Assembly (NCBI GenBank): GCA_025084515.1
Contig: JAJAGP010000044.1
Location: 722,409-786,408 of the forward strand
Length of the DNA stretch: 64,000 nucleotides
Origin: Ancistrus triradiatus
Taxonomy: Eukaryota > Chordata > Actinopteri > Siluriformes > Loricariidae
Direction: 5' to 3'
The position numbers and the translations under genes were made by a program. The notes below the pieces were generated by a model. That model made no database searches. It had not been told where the DNA came from and saw nothing but the letters and a program-made list of their open reading frames with translations. This document shows positions 1 to 10,450 of the stretch, in pieces (positions within the stretch are counted from its first letter, which is position 1; each line of letters starts with the position of its first letter).

Positions 1-39
1 TTTCCATAAGTAATTGTATGTGTGTTATATACTGGCAAG

Positions 40-155
40 TCATCCATGGCCGAGATTTGTTGGCAACTCTGCACCTGCTAGTGGCCATAGTGAGGCGTTA
101 TCAGCCTGACGTGCCTCTTCCCCCAAATGTCAGTGTGGAAGTCGTCATATTGGAG
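40..155 (+). CDS. parvg: parvg exon a (end of CH1)
   Basis: Encodes IHGRDLLATLHLLVAIVRRY and on to VVILE, the end of the first calponin-homology domain. The donor is GAG|GTAGGA at 155/156, phase 0. The acceptor AG at 38-39 has a poor pyrimidine tract, so the left boundary is less certain than the others; the frame through IHGRDLL is secure by similarity to parvins. Confidence 0.85.
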
Positions 156-3100
156 GTAGGACTGATGAATGGATTGCAGATTTTACAAACGAGCATGTTT
201 CAGAGCTGTAACCTATAGCGTAAAGAAATTATTAGCTTCCCACCAACCAACTGTTTTTAAATTGTAGGTCAACAAAACTGGCATCAAATCTGAGAAGCAG
301 CAAGAAAACATCACATTCCAAAGGTATGGTTCAGACTTAATATAAATAAATCATTATGCTTTTAAATAATTATGGTTGTGCTCTGATTCCAGTGATGATA
401 CAGGAGAAGGATGTAAAAGTAAGTCAAGAGATTTTTACTAGTGACTTTTCTGATGGCGTCATTAGCAACATAAGTATATCTGACAAGTGTTTCACTCTGC
501 CTCACTCTTCTCTATCCATAAAGAAGATCCCATAGACGAGCTACTCACGCTTGATGAATACAAAATTGCCACCGTAAAGAAGGTAGCATGTGATTGTACT
601 ACATTTAACCAAACATTTAGTTATACTTCACACTGACGGAGAGTGCATTTTATTTACACTTTTTGCAGGCTCTTCTGCACTTTATCAATAAGAACATATC
701 AGCACTGAGACTGCAGGTGGCTGAAATAGAAAAACAGGTAAATGCACTGAACACCTCTAATCAAAAAGGCAACTTTAAATCAAATTAAACCTCTATAGAA
801 AGTATATAGAAAGTCTGTTATAAAAAAAAAACAGTCCTGTAAAAAGTCCAACCGGGGATGTGGTCAGTGCAAAAGTGATATACAGCTCTGGAAAAACTTA
901 AGACACCACTCAAGATTTTCATGAAATCAACAGATCTACATGTACAGCAGCAATTCCATTCCAGTATTGTATTAATTCTAACACAGACTCAACTAATTCT
1001 ACATAATGAGGTGCTGATTAGGTGATTACATGAACCAAACCATACTTACTGAGGAAAAAAACGAGACACATGAAAGCTGTAATTGAAATATTGATTTCAG
1101 AACTTACCTAAGTTAAGTCATTAGTATCGTTTTGTTAAAACATGAATTATTTTGAATTATTATTTGTATTATTAATTGCGGTATGAATATATTGTATCTT
1201 CTTTGTTTTTTCGACCAGTTGTCATTTTCAGAGAATAAATGCTCTTGTCATTACTGCTATTAAACATTTTTATTTGGATTTTTTTTTGGAGTTCAATACC
1301 TTAGAGGACCTACAAATAGTAAAACCAGAGAAACTGACAATTTTGCAGTGGTCTCTTAATTGTTTCCTTGCTGAGTTTGATATTTAACTGTCAGTTGTCT
1401 TGTATGTATTAAATCACTTCTTTCATATATGTGTTTTGCTTTTTTAACCCTAGTAGCTTGAATCTGTAGGAAACCCTTGGTGCTTTGCTTTATTTCACTT
1501 TCCTTTCACTTTTCCTGATATGGTTCATTGTAACTCTTGATGCGTTCAAGCAAAAATAGCATTTAAAGCTAGTGGATATGACTGCCAGGAAGAAGTTTGA
1601 TCAAATATTCTTATATATACCATCCAAATTATCTCCTTAATATCTGAACCGTTATCTGGACCAGCAGCTTTTATAATATTTAGCCACTAGAATAGTTACA
1701 AAACATGCTGTGATACAGCAGAGATGTTTTAGAGATATTTGTTATTTTTATTTACAATCCACTGTAGTGCACAAGCACATTAACATTCATTCACTCACAC
1801 TACACTCACACCTAAGAACCCAGAGGAAACACATGCAGACATGGGGAAAACATGTAACTCCACACAGACAGAGTCTGAGTTGGGAATTGGACCGGGGATC
1901 CCTGGAGCTGTGAGGTGACAGCTCTATCCACTGCATTACTAATTTAATCTTATTAATATTTAAAATTAATAATTGGGTTAGTGCATGCAATATGGTGTCA
2001 TGGTATTAAGGACTGTCATCTCATAGCTACAGTGGTGCTTGAAAGTTTGTGAACCCTTTTTAATTTTCTATATTTCTGCACAAATATGACCTAAAACATC
2101 ATCAGATTTTCACACAAGTTATCCAAGTAGATAAACAGAACCCAGTTAAACAAATGAGACAACAATATTATACTTGAAAATTATCCAATGTTACATATTA
2201 GTGAGTGGCAAAAGTATGCAAGTCAGGTATTTTCAGTCAATGGGATGACAATCAGGTGTGAGTGGGCACCCTGTTTTATTGAAAAAACAGGAATCGATCA
2301 AAGTCTGCTCTTCACAACACATGTTTGTGGAAGTGTATCATGGCACGAACAAAGGGGATTTATGAGGACCTCAGAAAAAAAAATTGTTGATGCTCATCAG
2401 GCTGGAAAAAGTTACAAAACCATCTCTAAAGAGTTTGGACTCCACCAATCCACAGTCAGACAGATTGTGTACAAATGGAGGAAATTCAAGACCATTGTTA
2501 CCCTCCCCAGGAGTGGTCGACCAACAAAGATCACTCCAAGGGCAAGGCGTGTAATAGTTGGTGAGGTCACAAAGGACCCCAGGGTAACTTCTTAGCAACT
2601 GAAGGCCTCTCTCACATTGGCTAATGTTAATGTTCATGAGTCCACCATCAGAAGAACACTGAACAACAATGGTCTGCATGGCAGGGTTGACACGAGAAAG
2701 CCACTGCTCTCCAAAAAGAACATTGCTGCTCATCTACAGTTTGCTAAAGATCATGTGGACAAGCCAGAAGGGTATTGGAAGAATGTTTTGTGGACGGATG
2801 AGACCAAGACAGAACCTTTTGGTTTAAAAAGAAAAGCGTTATGTTTGAAGAAAAGAAAGCACTGCATTCCAGCAGAACTTTATCCCATCTGTGAAACATG
2901 GTGGTGGTAGTATCATGGTTTGGACCTGTTTTGCTGCCTCTGGGCCAGGACGGCTTGCCATCATTGATGGAACAATGAATTCTGAATGGTATCAGAGAAT
3001 TCTAAAGGAAAATGTCAGGACATCTGTCCATGAACTGAATCTCAAGAGAAGGTGGGTCATGCAGCAAGACAACGATCCTAAGCACACAAGTCGTTCTACC

Positions 3101-6100
3101 AGAGAATGGTTAAAGAAGAATAAAGTTAATGTTTTGGAATGGCCAAGTCAAAGTCCTGACCTTAATCCAATCGAAATGTGAGGAAACCCAAACATCCCAG
3201 AGCTGAAGCTGTTCTGTACGGAGGAATGGGCTAAAATTCCTCCAAGCCGGTGTGCAGGACTGATCAACAGTTACAGGAAACGTTTAGTTGCAGTTATTGC
3301 TGCACAGGGGGGTCACACCAGATACTGAAAGCAAAGGTTCACATACTTTTTCCACTCACTAATATGTAATATTGGATCATTTTCCTCAACAAATAAATGA
3401 CCAAGTATAATATTTTTGTCTCATTTGTTTAACTGGGTTCTCTTTAGCTGTTCTTAGGACTTGTGTGAGAATCTGATGATGTTTTAGATCATATTTATGC
3501 AGAAATATAGAAAATTCTAAAGAGTAAAGGGTTCACAAACTGTCAAGCACCACTATACAGTGATCCGAGTTTGAGTCCCAGCCAGTTGTCTGAGAAGACT
3601 TTGTATGCCCTTCCCATGTCTGCATGGGCTTTTTCAGGTATTCCAATTTTCTTCCACAGTCCAGAGAACTGTGTTATTTCAGTTCGCATCTCTACAGTCT
3701 TTCAGTGTGTATGTGCATGTGCCTAAGGGCTTGTTAGGTCCTGATTCCTCACAACCTTTGGTGGGTTAAGCAAGTACGAGAAGTGAATGAGTGACTGTGA
3801 TGTGATATATTCATAATGCATAACTGACCAGTATGTGCATGTTTAACACAATACTGGGAAATCAGTTTGCAGATGGCGTGATCCTGCTTTTGCTGATTGG
3901 TCAGTTGGAGGGCTTCTTCATCCCACTGTATGACTTCTACCTCTCTCCTAGCAGCCACTCAGAGATGGTAAAATTCTCATCCACCATGTTGTTTTACTTA
4001 ACTAGCCTTTTCATCTATAATGTATCGCCTGACATGTTTCTTTACTATGAGAGCATGAAAAAACAAGCTAGAAATGAAAGATTAATTAGACCTAAAAAGG
4101 CTTATTCATTCATTTAAAATTTAAATTGTTAGATGTTACTAGCCTCTTGACACACAAAAGTATGTCATTATACATACTAATATATAATGCAAACACTTAG
4201 CAACAGCTCACTAGACAGTGCATGTTATAGTAAATGATTACATCTTTCTTTGATATGCCTAGAGCTAATGGCAGTTTTACAGGGACTAGGAGACATTAGC
4301 TGTATCATATTTTCTGATTAGCATGAGGGGTGTCTTCCATAGCTGGGATTCCCTAACGCATGAAATAAAAACAAGCTAGAATGAAAAATTCATGAGACCT
4401 AGAAAAGTGTATTCATTCATTTTAAATTTTAATAATTAGAGGTTACTAGCCTCTTGAGATTCATAAATGTGTCATTATACAAAACTGATGTGTAATGCCA
4501 AAGCTTGGTGAATGCTCACTACGCAGTGCGTCTTAAAGTAAACGATTAAATCTGTCTTTCGTATGCCTAGAGCTAATGGCAGTTTTATCCAAGCAGTAAA
4601 AGATATCAGCTGAGTCATATTATCTGATTGGCATGAAGGGTGTCTTCCATCTTAGGTGTAATTATTCCAGAGCCTAAACAAAACAATGCTATTGCGTAAA
4701 AGGGCATTGTTGTATTTAATATCATACCTTGAGGTTACTGTTTGTGCACATCATGAAAATGTGCTTGAGAGGGCATCACTCATCATACATTTCCCTTACA
4801 TTATACCTAGCAAGATTTGAAATTACTGTATGCCCTTAAACCAGAACCCATAGTGCATGCCAGTTGTCTTTCATTTACTCTGAATGCAATGTACTGAAGT
4901 GTGCACCCACTCAAAACAGTCAAACACACTACGTGTCAAGGCATCATCTGTCAAATCAGATGTGTCGGGATAGGATTTGCCTGTTACTTCTTTTTAATTG
5001 ATATGTCAATAAAGAATATCCAGAGCAGTTGAAGTGCACCACTTATAATACATCCTGTTTTGCATTTCTTGCTTTTAGCTTCACAATGTGACCCTTGCTT
5101 TGGACATCCTTAATGAGAGAGAAATACAAGTGCAAAATGTTGATCCAGAAGGTGAGAGAGAACTTAGCATCATCAGCATTTAGCATTTAGCATCACTAAG
5201 TGAGTTTCATAGCTCTGGATTGCAATTTGTATTAGACATTTGTTAATTGCTGCTATCTAACAGCCCTCATGAAAATTACCTATGCTTTTATCATGTTTTT
5301 TGCAGAAAGAAAACTATGAATGATTACTTTGGTGTCTCTAAAACCATGGCAGATTAGTGTTATATACACATAGTTACTATGAGATACTCAAGTAGTTCAT
5401 AGTAGAATCATGGTTAAATACACAAAACCATAGTTACTATAAACAGCATGAGTCTATTAGTTCTGGTTTAACAGCTAAGGTATGTTATGGTAACTATGTG
5501 TATACTATGAATCTGATACTTTGGTAAAACCAGGGTAGAGATACCATAGTAACTATGCAAAGTTTTCTTTCCAGCTAAAACAATGTTAAAATCATGGTTA
5601 ATTTTCATAAGCTGTACACACAAGCTAATACAGATATGTGACTCATAATGTTCGCATATACACTCCCTGGCCACTTTATTAGATACACCTTGCTAGTAAC
5701 TGCCCAAAGAGAGTTTGGTCCATATTGACATGGTCTTTCAGATGGACATCCATGATGCAATTCTCCCACTCGACCATATCCCAAAGGTGCTCTACTGCAT
5801 TGAGATCTGATGACTGTTTAGACTGTCTGAGCACAGTGGACTTACTGTCATTTCAAAACCAGTTTGAGATGATGTGAGCTTTGTGACATGGTGCGTTATC
5901 CTCCTGGAAGTCGCCATTAGAAGATTTTACACTGTGTTTATAAAGGGATGGACATGGTCAACAACAATACTCAGATAGGCTGTGGTATTTAAACAATGGT
6001 CAGTTGGTATTAAGGGGCACAAAAAGAGAATACCCCACAAGAAAATACCGCACACATCATAACATCACCACCAGCAGCCTGAACCATTGATCCAAGATAT

Positions 6101-9100
6101 ATAAGGCAGGATGGATCCATGTCTTTATGATGTTTACATTAAATTCGGATCCGGTCATCTGAATGTCACAGTAGAAATCGAGACTCATCATACCAGGCAA
6201 TATTTTTCCAATCTTATATTGTCCAATTTTGGTTAGCCTGTGCGATCTGTAGCCTGAGTTGCCTGTTCTAATCTGACAAGAGTGGCACCCGGAGTGGTCT
6301 TCTGCTGCTGGAGCCCATCTGCTTCACAGTTTGATGTGTTGTGCATTCAGAGATGCTTTTCTGCATACCTCAAACCTTTCTCTGTAAACCCTATAGACGG
6401 CTGTGCGTGAAAATCCCAGTGGATCAGCAGTTTCTAAAATACTCAGAGCAGCCTGTCTAGTGCCAACAACCATGCCATATTCAGAGTTCCTAAAATCATG
6501 TTTCTTCTCCATTCTGATGCTCGGTTGTGTCAACAAGCAGGTTAACAAGTGCACCTAATAAAGTGGCCGGGGAGTATGCTCCATGACTCAATAAGGTTAT
6601 TATCAAGATTATTTACCTACTTAACCCATAAGTTACCTTGGCAGATACAGCGCAGCCACTAGGGCAGAAAGGTTTATTAAATATAGTTTTGTTAAACACA
6701 TGCACCATTCACCATCAGCAGATTGAATGCTGAGCAATGTTTGGCTAGCATTGTGCTCCTTAACAGCACTGAGATGACTATATGTGTTGCAAATTAAAGC
6801 TACTTGTGCCATGTGAAGTGAGCAATGTAATATCATTTCCTAACCATGTCCTGACAGAATAGCAACATTCGATTCGATTTTTGTCCCATGCTTTGCTGAA
6901 CAAAATTTTTATTCATGTGGAGTCTTGAGAGAAAAAAGTAAAAAGAGAACTGAAACAAACAAAAAAAATAATATTAAGTTTGTTATCATTTTTGTGTGCT
7001 CCTGCTGTGAGCTTCAAATTAGGAGCACCAGTGCTTCTTGATAAAAAGAGCCCTGATGTTGGCTGTGCTAGAGATATTTAAAGAGGAAAAAGCATCGCTG
7101 TGTGTAATGGAATGTCCTGCTTAGGGCAGCCAAGCTTAACCCAATTAAACTACTATGCGAGGACATGAATCTAAAGGTTTCACAGTGGTGCTAACCAGCT
7201 CCACAAACCCCTGGGTTCTACAGGAGACAGGATGGTACATTTCTGAGAAATACTCTGAAACACTGATTGCACAAAGAAAGTGTGTGCAGAGTCCTATAGC
7301 TTGTGATGTGAGGTTAGTATTATTGTCGTCAATACAGTGACTTGTTAATGATGCATTTAAATTAGCTGATATATGCCATAATTAAGTTTGTTCTCTTCAG
7401 AGGTCATAGTCACTCCTATACAGCTGGTGCAGCATGTAGGTGTAGAGACCTTTTCTATACACAATGTAGCTGTTATTGACCTAAGATTGTGTTGCCTGGA
7501 TGTTTTTGTTAGCAACAGCCCTCTGCTCTCATTTAGACACAACATGCATCAGTATTACTACTGTGGTCCACTCACAAATAATGGTAAAAAAAATGGTCAG
7601 TGATGGTATTGTGTGGCTTTTTTTCCCTTTATTTATTGGGAAGAGAGTGGCTTACACAAGTGTGACAAAAGTGCACACAGAAGGTGTACCTGATTAGGGT
7701 TAGAATTAGTGAACTTACTAGGCAGGTGTACCTGGTAATTAAGTGTATATATATATAATCATGGGCAACAAAAAGGGCCAAACTTAAAACTGCTAAATAT
7801 TAAGCTTTTAATGGTATTAACAGCAAATAATTGGTCAGCTAATAAGATACATAAAGAGGCTTAGTAAGAGACAAGCCTTCCCTTTCATTTCTTCAATTGG
7901 CAAGCCTAGTGGGTAAATTTGACAGGCAGGTTTATACAGTTTTATAAAGAAAGAAGAGTCAGTCTTGTTCCACTCAGTGGTAATGGCTTCAAACATTTGA
8001 CATATTGAGTAGATGAAACATGCTTCCTAGCTAGGTTGTGTTTAATGTGAAACCAAATATTCTCTATAAGGATCAAATCTGGACTCCGATTAGGCCAATG
8101 AGTCTGATGGACTTGTTCTCAGTTCGCTTCTTGGTGGTTTTCGCCGTGTGAGCAGGAGCGCTGTCTTGTTGATATATAACATGCAGGCCTTCCTCTTTAG
8201 AAAACAGCATTTCAGTTGTGGGAAGCAGGCCTTCCTGCAATATTTTCTTGCACTCTATAGCGTTAATTGACTTTTTACAGTAAATCAGCTCTGCTGTACC
8301 AGTCTGAATCACACTTTCCATAGTATTCCAGAAACTATGTTTTTTCTTAGACAGCAATGTTTTTTAAACACATCTTCTAGACTTAAAAGCTGAATTATAC
8401 AACCTTCGGGTTATTGTTCTCCTCAAAATAGCCTTGTTTCTAAGGTCTTGAATTCTGCTCACAGTTTTTGAAGGTATTTTTTCTTTCTTTGAGAACAGTC
8501 TGTTTCAACAAGTGGTCGTCTTTGCATGAAGAGGCTTCTGGATCCTTTCTTTCCGACAACATCACCTGTTGTTTCAAAGTGTTGACATATTGTCTTATTA
8601 GCTGATAGTGAAATAGGAATTTGCTATGCCTTTAGGGCCTTGTAAATTTCCAAATAGCTGCAGTTGGACTGACGAATAACGAATACACGCTGTGTGGTTT
8701 CTGACAGCAGTCCCTGCATGATTTTTTTATTTTTTATTTTTTTTGAGGAGAGCTTATCACTATTTTACCTTTGGGCTCACACGACTGCATATTGTAGATC
8801 TCTATTTGTAGATATCTGTCATTCCTGGTTCTGTTTAAAAGCTTGTTTTCAGGCTTGTGATGGGCTGCATCAGGTGGGATAGACTACCTACAAGCAATCT
8901 TCAACACAGAAAACCAGATAGAATATATTTTGAGAGATTTTAAAGACCCTGACGTGTTAGTAGAGTTTCATATTTACCATTTAAATCCCTTCGTGATGTT
9001 ATCTTTTTGTACAGGAATACTATGTAAGTGAATGTCCCTATTTTCAGCTTTTCTCAGGAATGCTTTTTCTGAGTTCTTGCTAATTTTTTGACCAATGATT

Positions 9101-9757
9101 TGTTGTTAGGACCATTAAAAGCTTAATAATTTCCGATATAAGGTTTGGCTTATTTTTGTCCAGGAGTGTATAAACAGCATTTAATGCTTACGTTTTTCTT
9201 GAGAGCATTCCAAGTAATTGACATTGGTCTTCAGGAAACAATTACACCTTATCTAAACTGAGAGTACAATTTTAGATTTAGAGTGTATGCATGTCAGGAT
9301 ATGTCAGCATCAGTGTATGTGTGTTATAAATGTCTCGTGCTAGAGCTAGATTAACTTACTGGGATGCAGATTTGAAGGCTCAGAGGTCATAGGCATTCAT
9401 CTGCAAGATGCCTCAGAGATCTTGGTTTAATTCTGAGGGGGATGGAGTGATGGACAGAAAATTAATATTAAGGTGATCTGTCTGCCCCATGTAACTAGGC
9501 AAAGCAATGAGAACATGGATGGGACAACAAGATTACATGAAATTGTGTTACTGATTATTATGAAAAATGTTGCACTTTGTTTGCCACATCTTACTGCACC
9601 TTGTCTGTATGCATAACTGTGCTTGTTTAAAAGAATGATGTGTGCAGGAGTCAGCACTTTGTTTCCTTTTTCTGCTCTGACAGATATCGTGTCCCAGGAT
9701 GTACCTGCCACACTGAAAGTGCTGTACTCCTTGTTCAAGAGACACAAGGACAAATAA
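40..9757 (+). CDS. parvg: Gamma-parvin, 3' half (eight coding exons)
   Basis: Adaptor of the ILK-PINCH-parvin complex that links integrins to actin at focal adhesions; the gamma form is mainly a blood-cell protein in mammals (family knowledge). Eight exons join: 40-155, 268-323, 393-418, 524-582, 669-737, 3866-3967, 5079-5151 and 9684-9757. They give 573 nt in one frame, 190 residues plus TAA. Residues 1-20 are the end of the first calponin-homology domain (DLLATLHLLVA). Residues 38-66 are a variable linker. Residues 67-188 are the second CH domain, with QFADGVILLLLIGQLEGFF, LHNVTLALDIL and PEDIV closely matching mammalian PARVG and less like alpha or beta parvin. Upstream exons lie outside the window. 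Introns 5 and 7 are swollen by transposons. The protein ends soon after the CH2 domain (LFKRHKDK), shorter than the mammalian tail. It converges on shisal1. Confidence 0.93.
268..323 (+). CDS. parvg: parvg exon b (linker)
   Basis: 56 nt between TTGTAG and GTATGG. It enters in phase 0 and leaves two bases (AG) of a serine codon. It encodes VNKTGIKSEKQQENITFQ; mammalian PARVG has a similar SGLKSEK at this point. Confidence 0.85.
393..418 (+). CDS. parvg: parvg 26-nt micro-exon
   Basis: 26 nt between ATTCCAG and GTAAGT. It completes the serine codon from the previous exon and leaves one base, encoding DDTGEGCK in the variable linker between the CH domains. Its size is exactly what is needed to carry the frame from phase 2 to phase 1, which supports it as a real exon. 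Confidence 0.75.
524..582 (+). CDS. parvg: parvg exon d (start of CH2)
   Basis: 59 nt between ATAAAG and GTAGCA. It completes a lysine codon, then encodes DPIDELLTLDEYKIATVKK, the first helix of the second CH domain (compare DVFDELFKL and VNAVKE in mammalian PARVG). It ends in phase 0. Confidence 0.88.
669..737 (+). CDS. parvg: parvg exon e (CH2)
   Basis: 69 nt (23 codons, phase 0 at both ends) between TTTTGCAG and GTAAAT. It encodes ALLHFINKNISALRLQVAEI and then EKQ, joining directly to FADGV of the next exon as in other parvins. Confidence 0.9.
883..1372. mobile_element. Internally deleted Tc1-like element (family 7)
   Basis: Starts CAGCTCTGGAAAAACTTAAG after TA and ends with CAGTGGTCTCTTAATTGTTT then CCTTGC, a decayed reverse copy. 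I recognise both flanks as the two ends of a widespread fish Tc1-like transposon whose middle, including the transposase, is missing here. It lies in parvg intron 5. Confidence 0.6.
1755..1945 (-). repeat. tRNA-like fish repeat, relic
   Basis: Contains CACATGCAGACATGGGGAAA and ACTCCACACAGACAGAGTC, then a degenerate tRNA-like head ending near GTGAGGTGACAGCTCTATCC. This is the reverse of the common fish repeat with a head like GGCACGGTGGC and TGTGTGGAGTTTGCATGTTC. It is diverged, in parvg intron 5. Confidence 0.55.
1992..2029 (+). repeat. tRNA-like fish repeat, left piece (split by Tc1)
   Basis: GTGTCATGGTATTAAGGACT and CATCTCATAGCTA resemble the head of the same repeat in plus orientation. 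It continues at 3556 after the inserted Tc1 element; TA at 2028-2029 is the target site. Confidence 0.5.
2028..3555 (+). mobile_element. Tc1-like transposon, family 1, near full length
   Basis: Starts TA-CAGTGGTGCTTGAAAGTTTG and ends with the inverted sequence CAAACTGTCAAGCACCACTA then TA. About 1.5 kb, the size expected for a complete Tc1 element, with long inverted ends. It sits inside a tRNA-like repeat whose halves flank it. Plus-strand transposase, disrupted. Confidence 0.88.
2340..3328 (+). pseudogene. Tc1 transposase, broken (family 1)
   Basis: Cut-and-paste DDE transposase. ATG at 2340 (MARTK), paired helix-turn-helix region (QSTVRQIVYKWRKF, SGRPTKITPRARR), then the catalytic blocks WTDETK, QQDNDPKHTS and SPDLNPIEM, ending GGHTRY-TGA at 3328. 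Breaks are an A-run expansion near 2377 that shifts frame, TAG at 2593-2595 where the family has lysine, frame changes near 2830-2890, and a deletion just after NPIEM that creates TGA at 3179. All three catalytic acids are still readable, so decay came after insertion. Confidence 0.85.
3556..3795 (+). repeat. tRNA-like fish repeat, right piece
   Basis: Begins CAGTGATCCGAGTTTGAGTC (a B-box-like segment) and continues with CCCATGTCTGCATGGGCTTT and CCACAGTCCAGAGAACTG. It continues the piece at 1992-2029; together they make one copy interrupted by the Tc1 element. The end is approximate. Confidence 0.5.
3866..3967 (+). CDS. parvg: parvg exon f (CH2 core)
   Basis: 102 nt, 34 codons, phase 0 at both ends, between AAATCAG and GTAAAA. 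It encodes FADGVILLLLIGQLEGFFIP and then LYDFYLSPSSHSEM. This is the most conserved block of the gene and the one that identifies it as gamma-parvin. Confidence 0.95.
4053..4655. repeat. Imperfect tandem duplication of about 300 bp
   Basis: Unit 1 is 4053-4357 and unit 2 is 4358-4655. Shared in order: GCATGAAA..AACAAGCTAGAA, AGACCTA.AAA, GTTACTAGCCTCTTGA, ATGCCTAGAGCTAATGGCAG and GGTGTCTTCCAT. Many substitutions and small indels show the duplication is not recent. It lies in parvg intron 6. Confidence 0.8.
4656..5078. other. parvg intron 6 remainder
   Basis: AT-rich intron sequence; no repeat or coding signal recognised. Confidence 0.6.
5079..5151 (+). CDS. parvg: parvg exon g (CH2)
   Basis: 73 nt between GCTTTTAG and GTGAGA. 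It encodes LHNVTLALDILNEREIQVQN and then VDPE, leaving one base of the next codon (phase 1). LHNVTLAL is shared with mammalian PARVG. Confidence 0.93.
5306..5574. mobile_element. Small inverted-repeat element (MITE-like)
   Basis: GAAAGAAAACT near 5306 is mirrored by AGTTTTCTTTC at about 5564-5574. The interior repeats CATAGTTACTATG-type palindromes several times on both strands. No coding capacity. Likely a non-autonomous DNA element in parvg intron 7. Confidence 0.5.
5659..6576 (-). mobile_element. Tc1/mariner-like transposon, family 5
   Basis: TA target duplication at each end, with terminal repeats CTCCCTGGCCACTTTATTAG and, reversed at the right, CTCCCCGGCCACTTTATTAG. About 0.9 kb, shorter than a full element. 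It carries a minus-strand transposase relic and lies in parvg intron 7. Confidence 0.8.
5690..6540 (-). pseudogene. Tc1/mariner transposase, broken (family 5)
   Basis: Reading the minus strand, GMVVGTRQAALSILETADPL and GFSRTAVYRVYRERF form the amino-terminal helix-turn-helix. Further on, FQEDNAPCHKAHI and SSDLNAVEHLWDMVE are the second aspartate block and the NP-E block of a DDE transposase. Several frames and stops interrupt it, and part of the middle is absent. The glutamate of the last motif is kept; the usual NPIE reads NAVE. Confidence 0.75.
6577..7756. other. parvg intron 7, unassigned
   Basis: About 1.2 kb of AT-rich sequence between two transposon relics. Short open frames here show no family resemblance. 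Confidence 0.6.
7757..9170 (-). mobile_element. Mariner-like element, family 4
   Basis: The left end (GGCAACAAAAAGGGCCAAAC, then AAATATTAAGCTTTTAATGG) and the reversed right end (GGACAAAAATAAGCCAAACC, then ATTATTAAGCTTTTAATGGT) form an inverted repeat of about 55 bp with mismatches. Length 1.4 kb fits a mariner or Tc1 element. Minus-strand transposase relic, in parvg intron 7. Confidence 0.75.
8040..8357 (-). pseudogene. Mariner-like transposase relic (family 4)
   Basis: The minus strand reads GLHVIYQQDSAPAHTAKTTK, the second catalytic aspartate block, followed within about 30 codons (across a frame change) by RSPDLILIENIWF, the last catalytic block with its glutamate. The amino-terminal part to the right is too decayed to follow. 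Not translatable as a whole. Confidence 0.7.
9171..9683. other. parvg intron 7, distal part
   Basis: Intron sequence before the last coding exon; nothing recognised. The 132-residue antisense open frame over the exon has no family features. Confidence 0.6.
9684..9757 (+). CDS. parvg: parvg last coding exon
   Basis: Follows TCTGACAG. The first two bases complete an aspartate codon, then IVSQDVPATLKVLYSLFKRH and KDK, then TAA at 9755-9757. PEDIV plus LKVLY.LF matches the end of the parvin CH2 domain. A good donor (CT|GTAAGT) lies at 9778/9779, only 21 nt after the stop, so the transcript may be spliced again in its 3' UTR. No AATAAA was noticed in the few hundred bases after the stop. Confidence 0.9.
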
Positions 9758-9778
9758 TCCTCTACCAGCCAAATTACT

Positions 9779-10450
9779 GTAAGTGTCTGGCATGGACGAA
9801 ACCTCCAATTAATGGAGTGCAGCACTGTCTTTAATGAACATTTGGCATTGTGAAAGCAATTTAGAAGTAGTAATAGCTGTTCAGTGTCAGTGAATGTAGG
9901 TGAGTGTTGGACCTCTCAGCAAATCACGAAGATTGAACTTGGATGGTTATAGCATTGCTCCTGCCATTACTGCACTTACTACCAACCCCCCACCCCCCAA
10001 TTTCTATCTTCCCACACATTATCCAGATGAGTGGCTGCCCTTGAACCTCTGCTTGTCCTGATGGATATCAATGCATTAGAGTACTGATAGTCCTCTAGGA
10101 GTTCCAAGTCACTTGTGAAAAAAAACACCATTCAGTCAAAGCCTCCACACTAGTGACCTTTCTCCACTCTGTTGTTTTGTCAGTGAGCTTTACAGAGTGA
10201 ATAAGGAGAAAGAGGCATGCTCACACTGGACTGTTGTTGCTAAAATAGCAGTTAAAGCTGACTGGAGACAAAGATTTTGCAACCACATCATTATTAATGA
10301 GGTACTTTGTTATGCCTAGAGAACACCTTGTATTTTAAATTTTCTAGTAATTTATATATGATTTTAAAAATCTTCAAGAGCTTTATAGTGCCACTAAACA
10401 TAAAAAGTGTGACATTTTTAATAATTTTCAAAATTATTAGCACAAATATA
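9779..10450. other. Sequence after the parvg stop
   Basis: Either 3' UTR and flank or the start of a long 3' UTR intron. No AATAAA was noticed before about 10400. Contains short C and A runs; no gene. Confidence 0.5.

Noticed and set aside
9427..9834. Antisense open frames over the last parvg exon (up to 132 codons)
   Set aside because: They are explained as the shadow of the parvg exon and its flanks; no motif of their own.
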